Assembly (NCBI RefSeq): GCF_002019855.1
Contig: NZ_CM007717.1
Location: 1,925,570-1,989,569 of the forward strand
Direction: 5' to 3'
Origin: Streptomyces antibioticus
GTDB lineage: Bacteria; Actinomycetota; Actinomycetes; Streptomycetales; Streptomycetaceae
DNA length: 64,000 nt
Below, piece after piece: positions 9,094-17,060 of this stretch (position 1 is the stretch's first letter; the number at the start of each line of letters is the position of its first letter). The position numbers were made by a program, and so were the translations under genes. The notes below the pieces were generated by a model, which had not been told where the DNA came from, searched no databases, and saw nothing but the letters and a program-made list of their open reading frames with translations.

Positions 9094-9833
9094 GCCTGCG
9101 CGCGCTGACGTTCGACGTGGACGCCGTGGTGCTCGACATCGAGGGCACCACGAGCGCCACGGGCTTCGTCGTCGACGTGCTGTACCCGTACTCCCGCGCC
9201 CGCTTCGCCGGCCTGCTCACCGAGCGCGCCGCCGAACCCGCCGTGGCGCGCGCCGTCGACCAGGTGCGGGAGCTGAGCGGCGACCCGGACGCCGGTCCGG
9301 CCGCGATCGAGAAGACGCTCAACTCCTGGCTGGACGACGACCGCAAGGCGACCCCGCTCAAGACGCTCCAGGGCATCGTCTGGGCGGAGGGCTTCGCACG
9401 CGGCGACCTCGTCTCGCACTTCTACGACGACGTCGTCCCCGTCCTGCGGGCCTGGCACGCGGCGGGGCTGCGGCTGTACGTCTACTCGTCCGGCTCGGTG
9501 CCGGCGCAGCGGGCGTGGTTCGGCCACAGCCCGGACGGCGACCTCACCCCGCTCCTCTCGGGCCTGTACGACACCGAGAACGCGGGCCCCAAGCAGGACC
9601 CGGCGTCCTACGACCGGATCGCCGAGTCGGCCGGGATCGCGGGCGGCCGGCTGCTCTTCCTCTCCGACCGGCCCGGCGAGCTGGACGCCGCGCGTGCGGC
9701 CGGCTGGCACACCGCCGGGATCCGGCGGCCCGGGGAGCCGTACTACGACCAGGGCGTCGGCGACCACCCGCAGGCGGGGACGTTCGACGAGATCACCATC
9801 AGCACCGCCGGCACCACCGGGAGCACCGCATGA
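9090..9833 (+). CDS. mtnC: Acireductone synthase (enolase-phosphatase E1)
   Basis: This HAD-superfamily enzyme enolises and dephosphorylates 2,3-diketo-5-methylthiopentyl-1-phosphate to acireductone. The 247 residues carry LDIEGTT (residues about 15-21), the E1 form of the HAD nucleophile loop. SSGS (about 133) supplies motif II, and [12 protein letters not shown] (about 189) is the acidic motif that holds magnesium. The GTG start at 9090 overlaps the mtnD stop by four bases, and the stop overlaps mtnB by four bases. It works between MtnB and MtnD. Confidence 0.94.
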   Translation: MSLRALTFDVDAVVLDIEGTTSATGFVVDVLYPYSRARFAGLLTERAAEPAVARAVDQVRELSGDPDAGPAAIEKTLNSWLDDDRKATPLKTLQGIVWAEGFARGDLVSHFYDDVVPVLRAWHAAGLRLYVYSSGSVPAQRAWFGHSPDGDLTPLLSGLYDTENAGPKQDPASYDRIAESAGIAGGRLLFLSDRPGELDAARAAGWHTAGIRRPGEPYYDQGVGDHPQAGTFDEITISTAGTTGSTA

Positions 9834-10438
9834 CCGCCGAGATCAGCGCACTCGACCTGGAGGAGGCGGGCGCGGTCCTGGCCGCCGAGTCCGCCCGCTT
9901 CGCGTCCTTCGGCTGGATGCGGGGCACCTCGGGCAACCTGTCCGTGGTGCTCTCGCGCGAGCCGCTGCGCCTCGCGGTGACCGCCAGCGGCCACGACAAG
10001 GGTGAACTGACGCCCGCGGACGTGGTGCTGGTGGACGGTCGGGGCGCGGCCGTGGGCGACGGGCGGCCGTCCGCGGAGGCCGAGCTGCACGCGCGGGTGG
10101 CCGCGCTGACGGGTGCGGGCGCGGTGGTGCACGTGCACACCGTGGCGTCCGTGGCGCTCGGTCACCGGCATCCGGGCGGGATCGTGTTCAAGGACCTGGA
10201 GATGCTCAAGGGCGTGGGCCAGCCCGCGCACGACGTCGAGGTGACGCTGCCGGTCATCGCCAACAGCCAGGACATGAAGGTGCTCGGGGACCGTCTGGAG
10301 GCGGCCCGTGAGCCCCGGATGCCGGCGGTGGTGGTGGCGGGCCACGGTCTGTACGTGTGGGGCGACAGCCCGCGCCAGGCCCGTCATCACACCGAAGTGG
10401 TGGAGTGGCTGCTGGAGTTGGAGCTGACCAGGCGCTGA
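9830..10438 (+). CDS. mtnB: Methylthioribulose-1-phosphate dehydratase
   Basis: It dehydrates 5-methylthioribulose-1-phosphate to 2,3-diketo-5-methylthiopentyl-1-phosphate. The 202-residue protein belongs to the class II aldolase/adducin family. RGTSGNLSV near residue 30 is the phosphate-binding loop, VVHVHTVASV near 98 gives two zinc histidines, and VAGHGLYVWG near 168 gives the third. ATG at 9830 overlaps the mtnC stop (ATGA). The gene converges on mtnA with 30 bp between stops and no clear terminator. Confidence 0.94.
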   Translation: MTAEISALDLEEAGAVLAAESARFASFGWMRGTSGNLSVVLSREPLRLAVTASGHDKGELTPADVVLVDGRGAAVGDGRPSAEAELHARVAALTGAGAVVHVHTVASVALGHRHPGGIVFKDLEMLKGVGQPAHDVEVTLPVIANSQDMKVLGDRLEAAREPRMPAVVVAGHGLYVWGDSPRQARHHTEVVEWLLELELTRR

Positions 10439-10468
10439 CCGGCCCCTCCCCCGTCCGCCGCTGCCCGG

Positions 10469-11500
10469 CTATCCCAGTCGCTCGCCGGGCAGTTCGCCCG
10501 CCGACACCTCCAGGACGCCGCGCTCGGTGACCAGTCCGGTCACCAGGCGTCCCGGTGTGACGTCGAAGGCGGGGTTGTGCCCGCGTGAGGCGGCGGGTGC
10601 CGTGCGGACGCCGGCCCACTCCAGCACCTCGTCCTCGCCGCGCAGTTCGATGTGGATGTCGTCGCCGGTCTTGGTGGCGAGGTCGACCGTGGTGGTGGGC
10701 GCCGCGACCAGGAAGGGGATGCCCGCGTCGGCGCAGGCGAGGGCCACGCCGACCGTGCCGACCTTGTTGGCGGTGTCGCCGTTGGCCGCGATCCGGTCGG
10801 CGCCGACGATCGCCGCGTCGACCTCGCCGCGCAGGATGGTGCCGGCGGCGGCCCCGTCGACCTGGACGTAGTGCGGGATGCCCTCCTGGGTCAACTCCCA
10901 GGCGGTGAGCCGGGATCCCTGGAGCAGCGGGCGGGTCTCGTCGGCGTAGACGACCTCCAGGCGGCCGCGGGCGTGGAGTTCGCGGACGACGCCGAGGGCG
11001 GTGCCCCATCCCGCGGTGGCGAGGGCGCCGGTGTTGCAGTGGGTGAGGATGCGCAACGGCCGTTCCCCGCCGACGCGTTGGAGAAGCCAGTCGGCGCCGT
11101 GGGCGCCCATGGCGCGGTTGGCCTCGACGTCCTCGCGCTGGACGGCGGCCGCCTCTTCCAGTACGGCGTCGAGTCCTTCGGGGAAGCGGGTCATGACCCG
11201 GTCGACGCACACCATGAGGTTGACGGCGGTGGGGCGGGCCTCGCGGACGCGGGCGACGGCGGCGCGCACCTCGGTCTCGGTCCAGCCCTCGCGCGCGCCC
11301 TGGAGCAGGGCGAGGGCGACGCCGTAGGCGCCGGCCGCGCCGATGGCGGGGGCGCCGCGCACGACGAGCCGTCGGATCGCGTCCACGAGGGTGTCCACAT
11401 CGCGGACGTCGACGGTCTCGGTGCGGTGCGGGAGGACGGTCTGGTCGATCAGCGCGAGGCCGGTTCCGGTCCATGCGACGGCGCGCAGTTCCTGGGACAT
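10469..11500 (-). CDS. mtnA: S-methyl-5-thioribose-1-phosphate isomerase
   Basis: It isomerises methylthioribose-1-phosphate to methylthioribulose-1-phosphate, the entry step for MtnB. The 343 residues belong to the eIF2B-like aldose isomerases. The catalytic Cys is in THCNTGALAT (Cys155), and the catalytic Asp is in IVGADRIAANGDTANKVGT. ATG at 11500 is chosen because AGGAG lies 9 bases upstream and MSQELRAVAW is a typical start; a start 60 bases earlier would add an unlikely leader. It converges on mtnDCB and diverges from the leader peptide and ABC importer operon, so the whole salvage pathway core sits within 3 kb. Confidence 0.95.
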   Translation of the reverse strand: MSQELRAVAWTGTGLALIDQTVLPHRTETVDVRDVDTLVDAIRRLVVRGAPAIGAAGAYGVALALLQGAREGWTETEVRAAVARVREARPTAVNLMVCVDRVMTRFPEGLDAVLEEAAAVQREDVEANRAMGAHGADWLLQRVGGERPLRILTHCNTGALATAGWGTALGVVRELHARGRLEVVYADETRPLLQGSRLTAWELTQEGIPHYVQVDGAAAGTILRGEVDAAIVGADRIAANGDTANKVGTVGVALACADAGIPFLVAAPTTTVDLATKTGDDIHIELRGEDEVLEWAGVRTAPAASRGHNPAFDVTPGRLVTGLVTERGVLEVSAGELPGERLG

Positions 11501-11525
11501 AACGGGACACTCCTGATGTTCCTGT

Positions 11526-11538
11526 GGTGTCCGACACC
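11526..11538. promoter_or_regulatory. Perfect palindrome in the mtnA/importer divergent promoter region
   Basis: GGTGTC-C-GACACC is a perfect 6+1+6 inverted repeat placed 26 bases before the mtnA ATG. A second inverted pair, TCTGGA...TCCAGA, brackets the region nearer the leader ORF (about 11584-11609). Either could be an operator shared by the divergent units; no protein can be named. Confidence 0.5.
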
Positions 11539-11646
11539 GTACATGACCTGGGAGAACCATAGTTCGAGACAGCCGTACGCCTGTCTGGAAACGGGTGGTA
11601 CTGTCCAGAACCCAGTCCGCGGACCGAGACGAAGGAGGAGACCGTG

Positions 11647-11709
11647 ATGCTGACCAAGCGCCGTTTCCTCGACTTCGGCCGGTGCTGCGGCGACGGCTGT
11701 CGACGCTGA
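11647..11709 (+). CDS. 20-residue Cys-rich putative leader peptide
   Basis: The ORF reads MLTKRRFLDFGRCCGDGCRR and starts at ATG 11647, 8 bases after the ideal Shine-Dalgarno AAGGAGGAG (11631-11638). A GTG immediately before is also possible. The pattern of a basic start, R-x-x-D-x-x-R and cysteines near the end resembles the short leader peptides found before sulfur-metabolism genes in Streptomyces. It ends 97 bases before the BMP lipoprotein gene. The 60 bases after the stop contain 35 C and 10 G, a composition expected of a Rho-loading site. I infer translation-coupled attenuation sensitive to cysteine supply; this has not been shown here. Confidence 0.65.
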   Translation: MLTKRRFLDFGRCCGDGCRR

Positions 11710-11806
11710 CCTCCGCCCCAGCGCCCCGTCACCCCTCAGGCTCTCGCCACCTCTTCACCCGCTCGCCGTCGAGCGTGGTTCGCCGTATCCCCGGAAGGTC
11801 TCCCCG

Positions 11807-12859
11807 ATGTCCCGCAGAACCCGCCGTACCCTGCACGCAGTCACCGCCACCGCCCTGCTCGTGGGCGCCGCCACGGCGTGCAACGCCGCCGCGAAGAAGG
11901 ACACGTCCGACAGCGCGGACGGCGGCAGCGGGACGTCCTTCACCCTGGTCACCCCGGACGCGGTCGGGCAGAACGAGTTCCTCAAGCTCGCCGTCACCGG
12001 CATCGAGAGTGCGGCGAAGCAGCACCAGGGCACCCGGAAGGTCTACGAGTCCACCGACGCCGCCTCCCAGCAGCAGAACGTGCAGGCCGCGGTGGACGCG
12101 GCGCCGGACGTCATCGTGCTGGTCGGCTTCGAGTTCGCCGACGTCGTCGCCCAGCAGGCGCAGAAGCACCCCAAGCAGCAGTTCCTGATCGTGGACGCCT
12201 GCACCACCAAGACGTTCGCGAACGTCAGTTGCGCGGTGTTCCGCGAGCACGAGGGCGTCTTCCTCGCCGGCGCCGAGGCGGGCCTGCTCAGCAAGTCGGG
12301 CAAGGTCGGCGCGGTGGACGTGCTCGACACGCCCCAGTTCCGCCGCTACAGCGACCCGTTCGCGGCCGGTGCCAAGAAGGTCGCCGCGAAGACCGAGACG
12401 TCGACGCGCTTCGTCGGCGGCCAGTCCCCCTTCGACGACTCGGCCCGCGCCAAGGAGCAGGCCAACACCCTGCTCTCCAAGGGGTACGACCACCTGATGG
12501 CGGCCGCCGCGGCCGGCAACTACGGCGTCTTCGAGGCGGCCAAGGCCAAGGGCGCGTTCGCGTACGGCGTGGACGTCAACCAGTGCACGGCGGCGCCCGG
12601 CACGGTCGTCGACAACGTGATCAAGCGCACGGACGTCGCCGTGGCGAAGGGTGTCGAGGCGGTCCTCGGCGGCACCACGGGCACCACGGTGTCGTACGGC
12701 CTGAAGGAGGGCGGGATCAGCCTGACCGGTCTGGAGGACGGGGTGGAGTCCTCGCAGTGCGTGATCGCCGAGCACAAGGACGTCCTGACGAAGGTCGAGG
12801 CGCTGCGCGACCAGATCGTGGCCGGAGAGCTGAAGGTCGATGACCCCGCCGCGAGCTGA
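11807..12859 (+). CDS. BMP-family nucleoside-binding lipoprotein of ABC importer
   Basis: This 350-residue extracytoplasmic receptor delivers a nucleoside-type ligand to the permeases encoded downstream. The signal peptide ends in a lipobox (GAATAC, Cys about 25), so the mature protein is membrane-anchored by a lipid. The rest is a Bmp/PnrA-like periplasmic-binding fold (FTLVTPDAVGQNEF at the start, LVGFEFADV in the ligand region). Family members such as PnrA bind purine nucleosides. ATG at 11807 follows GGAAGG. The 3' end overlaps the ATPase gene by 20 bases, so it heads a coupled operon. The ligand here may be methylthioadenosine or SAH, judged from the neighbours. Confidence 0.88.
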   Translation: MSRRTRRTLHAVTATALLVGAATACNAAAKKDTSDSADGGSGTSFTLVTPDAVGQNEFLKLAVTGIESAAKQHQGTRKVYESTDAASQQQNVQAAVDAAPDVIVLVGFEFADVVAQQAQKHPKQQFLIVDACTTKTFANVSCAVFREHEGVFLAGAEAGLLSKSGKVGAVDVLDTPQFRRYSDPFAAGAKKVAAKTETSTRFVGGQSPFDDSARAKEQANTLLSKGYDHLMAAAAAGNYGVFEAAKAKGAFAYGVDVNQCTAAPGTVVDNVIKRTDVAVAKGVEAVLGGTTGTTVSYGLKEGGISLTGLEDGVESSQCVIAEHKDVLTKVEALRDQIVAGELKVDDPAAS

Positions 12860-14381
12860 ACCCGAACTCGCCGTCGAGCTGCGGGGGATCACCAAGCGGT
12901 TCCCCGGCACGCTCGCCAACGACGCCGTCGACCTGACCGTCCGCCGCGGCGAGATCCACGCCCTGATGGGCGAGAACGGCGCGGGCAAGTCCACGCTGAT
13001 GTCGATCCTTTACGGCATGGAGCGCGCCGACGCCGGATCGGTGCGCGTCGACGGGCGGGACGTGCGCTTCACGAGCCCGTCGGACGCGATGGCGGCCGGA
13101 CTCGGCATGGTCCACCAGAGTTTCAAGCTGTTCGACTCGCTGACGGTCGCCGAGAACGTCGTCTTCGCCGCCGAGCCGCGCCGCTTCGGTCTGGTCGACC
13201 GGGCCGCCGCCCGCCGCCGGGTGCGTGAACTCGCCGAGGAGCACGGCCTGTCGGTGGATCCGGACGCCCGGGTGGGCGATCTGCCCGTGGGGCTGCGGCA
13301 GCGGGTGGAGATCCTCAAGCTGCTGCACCGCGGCGCCCGCACGCTCGTCCTGGACGAGCCGACGGCGGTGCTCACCCCGGCGGAGGCGGACGCCCTGTTC
13401 GCCGTCCTCAGGTCGCTGACCGCGCAGGGCCGTACGGTCGTCCTGGTCACCCACAAGCTCCGTGAGGTGCTGGAGGGTTCGGACCGGGTGACCGTGCTGC
13501 GCGACGGCCGGGTGGTCGCCCGGCTGGACACCGCCGCGACGACGGCCGACGCGATCGCCGCCGCGATGACCGGCCGCGCGGTGGAGCTGGACCGCGTCCA
13601 CCCGCCGGGCACCCCCGGCGCGGAGGTGCTGAAGGTCTCCGGGCTGCACACCGCGTCCGTCCACGATGTGGACCTCACCGTCCACGCCGGGGAGATCGTC
13701 GGGATCGCGGGCGTCGCGGGCAACGGGCAGAGCGAGCTGGTCGAGGCGCTGGCCGGGCTGCGTCCCGTCACCGCCGGGCGGGTCGCGCTCGCCGGTGACG
13801 ACATCACGCACGCCTCGGCCACCGCACGCCGCGCGAAGGGCCTGGCGTACGTGCCGGAGGACCGGCACGCGGTCGGTACGGCACCGGCCGCGTCGGTCGC
13901 CGAGAACCTGGCCATGGGCCACCACCGCACCTCCCTGTCCGCCCGCGGCCTGCTGCCCCCGGCGGCGGTGCGCGCCCACGCCCGGCGGCTCGTCGAACGG
14001 TTCGGGATCAAGGCGGCGACCACCGAGGTGCCCGCCTCGGCGCTGTCCGGCGGCAACCTCCAGAAGCTGCTGATCGGCCGTGAACTCGCCCATGACGCCC
14101 CGCTGCTGCTCGTCGAACAGCCCACCCGCGGGGTCGACATCGGCGCCGTCCAGACCATCCACGACGAACTGATCGCCTACCGCGACGCCGGTCACGCCGT
14201 CCTGCTCGTGTCGGCCGAACTCAGCGAGATCCGGGGGCTCGCGGACCGGGTCCTGGTGATGTACGAGGGCCGGATCGCGGCCGCGTACCCCAAGGAGGAC
14301 GCCGACGAGCGGACCCTGGGCCTCGCGATGGCGGGCGCCGGGACGGCCGCGACGACCACGGAGGCGGCCGAACGGCCATGA
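12840..14381 (+). CDS. Nucleoside ABC importer, double ATPase subunit
   Basis: The 513-residue ATPase powers import. It has two ABC domains in tandem, as in sugar and nucleoside importers. The first has a full Walker A (GENGAGKST, about residue 44) and Walker B (LVLDEPTAVL). The second has a degenerate Walker A (GVAGNGQSE) but a good signature (LSGGNLQKLLIGREL). One composite site is therefore expected to hydrolyse ATP, as is usual for this subfamily. It overlaps the receptor gene by 20 bases and the first permease by four. Confidence 0.92.
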   Translation: MTPPRAEPELAVELRGITKRFPGTLANDAVDLTVRRGEIHALMGENGAGKSTLMSILYGMERADAGSVRVDGRDVRFTSPSDAMAAGLGMVHQSFKLFDSLTVAENVVFAAEPRRFGLVDRAAARRRVRELAEEHGLSVDPDARVGDLPVGLRQRVEILKLLHRGARTLVLDEPTAVLTPAEADALFAVLRSLTAQGRTVVLVTHKLREVLEGSDRVTVLRDGRVVARLDTAATTADAIAAAMTGRAVELDRVHPPGTPGAEVLKVSGLHTASVHDVDLTVHAGEIVGIAGVAGNGQSELVEALAGLRPVTAGRVALAGDDITHASATARRAKGLAYVPEDRHAVGTAPAASVAENLAMGHHRTSLSARGLLPPAAVRAHARRLVERFGIKAATTEVPASALSGGNLQKLLIGRELAHDAPLLLVEQPTRGVDIGAVQTIHDELIAYRDAGHAVLLVSAELSEIRGLADRVLVMYEGRIAAAYPKEDADERTLGLAMAGAGTAATTTEAAERP

Positions 14382-15445
14382 CACGCGGACCCGTTGACAT
14401 GACACGCATATCCGGAGCCCTGCGCTCCCCCCTCACCTTCTCCGTGCTCGCCGGCCTGCTCATCGGCGCCCTGTTCCTCGTCGGCACCGGCGCGGACCCG
14501 CTCACCGCGTACGGGGCCGTGCTGACCGGCGCGCTCGGCGGCGACGGCATCGGCGCGACCCTGACCACCGGCACCAGCGTGCTCGGCCTGGCGCTGGCGC
14601 TCGCCATCCCGCTGCGCGCCGGACTGATCAACCTCGGCGGCGACGGACAGATGGTCCTCGGCGGGATCACCGCCGCGGTCACCGGGCTCACCTCGCCGCT
14701 GCCCGCGCCCCTCACCGTCGCCCTGGCGCTCCTCGCGGGCGTCGCGGCGGGCGCCGGGTACGCGGTGCTGGCCGCCCTGTGCGAGAACCACTTCGGTGTG
14801 CCGCTGCTGGTCAGCAGTCTGCTGCTGAGCTACCCGGCGGTGTCGCTGGCCTCCTATCTGGCCCGCTATCCGCTCAAGGAGCCGGGCTCCAGCCTTCCGC
14901 AGACCCGCGCCCTGCCCGACGGGGTGGCGCTGCCCGCGTTCGGCGACTCCACCGTCACGCTCGGCCTGGTGCTGGTCGTCCTCGCGGCGGCCGTCTACTG
15001 GTTCACCGACCGGCGCACCGCCGTCGGCTACGAGATCCGGATGACCGGCCTCAACGCGCGGTTCTCCGCCTATGCCGGTGTCGAACGCCGGGGCCTGACC
15101 CTGCGGTTGATGGCGGTCTCCGGCGGGCTCGCCGGACTGGTCGGCGCGATCGGCGTGCTGAGCTTCCCGTACCGGTTCGTGGACGGCTCGCTCACCGCGC
15201 CCGGCTACACCTGGACCGGTCTGACGGCGGCCCTGCTGGCCGGCGCGGCGCCGCTCGGCACGCTGGTCGCCGCGTTCTTCTTCGCCGTCCTCCAGGTCGG
15301 CGGCCTGGCGATGGAGCGCACCACCGAGGTGCCGCGCGAGCTGACCCAGGTGCTCCAGGCGATCGTCATCGTGTTCTTGGCGGCCCGGCTGCGCCTTCCC
15401 GGCCGTCTGCTGCGCCGCCGTTCCCGCGAGAGGGAGGCAGTCTGA
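14378..15445 (+). CDS. Nucleoside ABC importer permease, first subunit
   Basis: This 355-residue BPD_transp_2-family (RbsC/NupB-like) inner-membrane permease has about eight to ten hydrophobic helices. INLGGDGQMVLGGI (about residue 83) is the family's conserved cytoplasmic-loop region. ATG at 14378 overlaps the ATPase stop (ATGA). A second ATG at 14399 is also possible and would remove seven residues. Its stop overlaps the next permease start (TGATG). The heterodimer partner is encoded directly downstream. Confidence 0.9.
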   Translation: MTRGPVDMTRISGALRSPLTFSVLAGLLIGALFLVGTGADPLTAYGAVLTGALGGDGIGATLTTGTSVLGLALALAIPLRAGLINLGGDGQMVLGGITAAVTGLTSPLPAPLTVALALLAGVAAGAGYAVLAALCENHFGVPLLVSSLLLSYPAVSLASYLARYPLKEPGSSLPQTRALPDGVALPAFGDSTVTLGLVLVVLAAAVYWFTDRRTAVGYEIRMTGLNARFSAYAGVERRGLTLRLMAVSGGLAGLVGAIGVLSFPYRFVDGSLTAPGYTWTGLTAALLAGAAPLGTLVAAFFFAVLQVGGLAMERTTEVPRELTQVLQAIVIVFLAARLRLPGRLLRRRSREREAV

Positions 15446-16311
15446 TGTTCCTCGACTCCGATCTGCTGCTGTCGGCGCTGCGCGCCCTCACCCCGATCCT
15501 GCTGGCCGCGCTCGGCGGTGCCCTGTGCGAGCGGGCGGGCGTGTTCAACATCGGCCTCGAAGGCATGATGTTGATGGGCTGCTTCACGGCGGTGGCGACG
15601 AGCTGGTTCACCGGCAGCCCCTGGCTGGGGGTCCTCGCGGCCGCGCTCGCGGCGGCCGGGTACTCGCTGGTCCTGGCCGTCGGCGCGGTCACCCTGCGCG
15701 GCGACGCGGTCGTCCTCGGCATCGCGATGAACCTGCTGGCCGTCGGTCTGACCAGCTTCCTGCTGCGGACGGTCTTCGGGGTGCAGGGCACCTTCGACGA
15801 TCCGTCGCTGGCCGGGCTGCCGCTGATCGGCGGCTTCACCCCACTCGCCTATCTGTCGTGGGTGGCGGTCGCCGTGGCCGGTGTGCTGCTGTCCCGGCAT
15901 GTGTGGGGGCTGCGGCTGCGCGGGGTGGGCGAGGCGCCGGACGCCGCGGCCACGCTCGGCGTACGCCCTGCGTCCTACCAGTACGGCGCGATCCTGCTGT
16001 CCGGGGTGCTGTGCGGTCTCGCGGGCGCCCAACTCGCCCTGGGAAACGTGACGTTGTTCTCCGAGAACATGACCGCGGGGCGTGGTTGGATCGCGGTCGT
16101 GGCCGTGATGCTGGGCCGGGCGGCACCGCTCGGCGTGCTGCTCGCCGCGCTGCTCTTCGGGCTCGCCGAGGCGGCCGGCTTCCGGCTCCAGGGCCTCGGT
16201 CTGCCGCAGCAGGCCACCGACGCCGCGCCGTACGTCGTCACGCTCGGCGCGCTCTTCCTCACGACGGCCCGCCGCCGTCGCCGTCCCCGTCCCTCTGGAG
16301 CACGTTCATGA
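15445..16311 (+). CDS. Nucleoside ABC importer permease, second subunit
   Basis: This 288-residue BPD_transp_2-family permease is the NupC-like partner. It opens with two hydrophobic spans, and VFNIGLEGMMLMG (about residue 34) carries the family motif shared with the first permease (IN/FNIG-x-E/D-G). ATG at 15445 shares a base with the previous stop and follows GGGAGG. The Arg-rich C-terminal tail faces the cytoplasm. Four-base overlap with the phosphorylase gene continues the coupled operon. Confidence 0.9.
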   Translation: MFLDSDLLLSALRALTPILLAALGGALCERAGVFNIGLEGMMLMGCFTAVATSWFTGSPWLGVLAAALAAAGYSLVLAVGAVTLRGDAVVLGIAMNLLAVGLTSFLLRTVFGVQGTFDDPSLAGLPLIGGFTPLAYLSWVAVAVAGVLLSRHVWGLRLRGVGEAPDAAATLGVRPASYQYGAILLSGVLCGLAGAQLALGNVTLFSENMTAGRGWIAVVAVMLGRAAPLGVLLAALLFGLAEAAGFRLQGLGLPQQATDAAPYVVTLGALFLTTARRRRRPRPSGARS

Positions 16312-17060
16312 CGCACGACCTCCTGCCCATCACCCGCATACCGCGCACCGGGCTGCCCGCGCACGCCGTGGTCGTCGGCGACCCGGCGCGCGCGGCGGCC
16401 GTCGCCGCGCTGCTGGACGGCGCCGAGGAGGTGTCGTACCACCGCGAGTACCGGGTGTTCAGCGGCAGTTGGAAGGGCGTGCCGGTGGTCGTCGCCTCGC
16501 ACGGGGTGGGCGCGCCGGGCGCGATCCTGCTGTTCCAGGAGCTGGCCGACGCGGGCGTGCGCACCTTCCTGCGGTTCGGCACGGCGGGCGCGATCCGGCC
16601 GGGCGTCGCGGACGGCGATCTGGTCGTCGCCGAGGCGGCTGTCCGCGACGACGGCGTCACCCACCAGCTCCTGCCCCCGGAGTACCCGGCGGTCGCCGCC
16701 CCCGAGGCGGTGTTCGCGCTCCAGCGTGCCGCGCGCGAGCAGGGCGCCCCGCACCACCGCGGTGTGGTGTGGACCCGGGCGGCCTTCCAGCCGGGGCTGC
16801 TCCCGCTGTTCTCCTACGAGGGCGCCGGGCTCGCCGCCATCGAGATGGAGCTGTCGGCGCTGCTGGTCACGGCCTCGCTGCGCGGTCTGGTCGCCGGCGG
16901 TGTGCTGGTGATCGACGGGGCGAACGCCGACGAGCTGGTCGACGAGGAGGCCACCGGCGGCTACGACCCGCACCGCGAGGTCGTCGCGGCCGGTGTCGAG
17001 CGCGGCGCCGTGGTGTCCCTGGAGGCGCTGCGGCTGCTGGCCGAGGAGGCGGGGGCGTGA
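16308..17060 (+). CDS. Nucleoside phosphorylase (Udp/PNP family)
   Basis: The 250-residue enzyme splits a nucleoside with phosphate into base and (deoxy)ribose-1-phosphate. VVGDPARAAAVA (about residue 23) is the phosphate loop, LRFGTAGAI (about 88) the second phosphate-binding strand, and AIEMELSALL (about 178) the ribose-binding Glu-Met-Glu motif of the hexameric NP-I family. The base specificity cannot be read with confidence; the region resembles uridine phosphorylases. Neighbouring genes suggest a sulfur nucleoside such as methylthioinosine. ATG at 16308 overlaps the permease stop, and the stop overlaps the next gene. Confidence 0.88.
   Translation: MTHDLLPITRIPRTGLPAHAVVVGDPARAAAVAALLDGAEEVSYHREYRVFSGSWKGVPVVVASHGVGAPGAILLFQELADAGVRTFLRFGTAGAIRPGVADGDLVVAEAAVRDDGVTHQLLPPEYPAVAAPEAVFALQRAAREQGAPHHRGVVWTRAAFQPGLLPLFSYEGAGLAAIEMELSALLVTASLRGLVAGGVLVIDGANADELVDEEATGGYDPHREVVAAGVERGAVVSLEALRLLAEEAGA

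Noticed and set aside
13726..13760. Mutated second ATP site in the importer ATPase as evidence of gene decay
   Set aside because: A degenerate second Walker A is usual in this double-ATPase subfamily; the gene looks functional.
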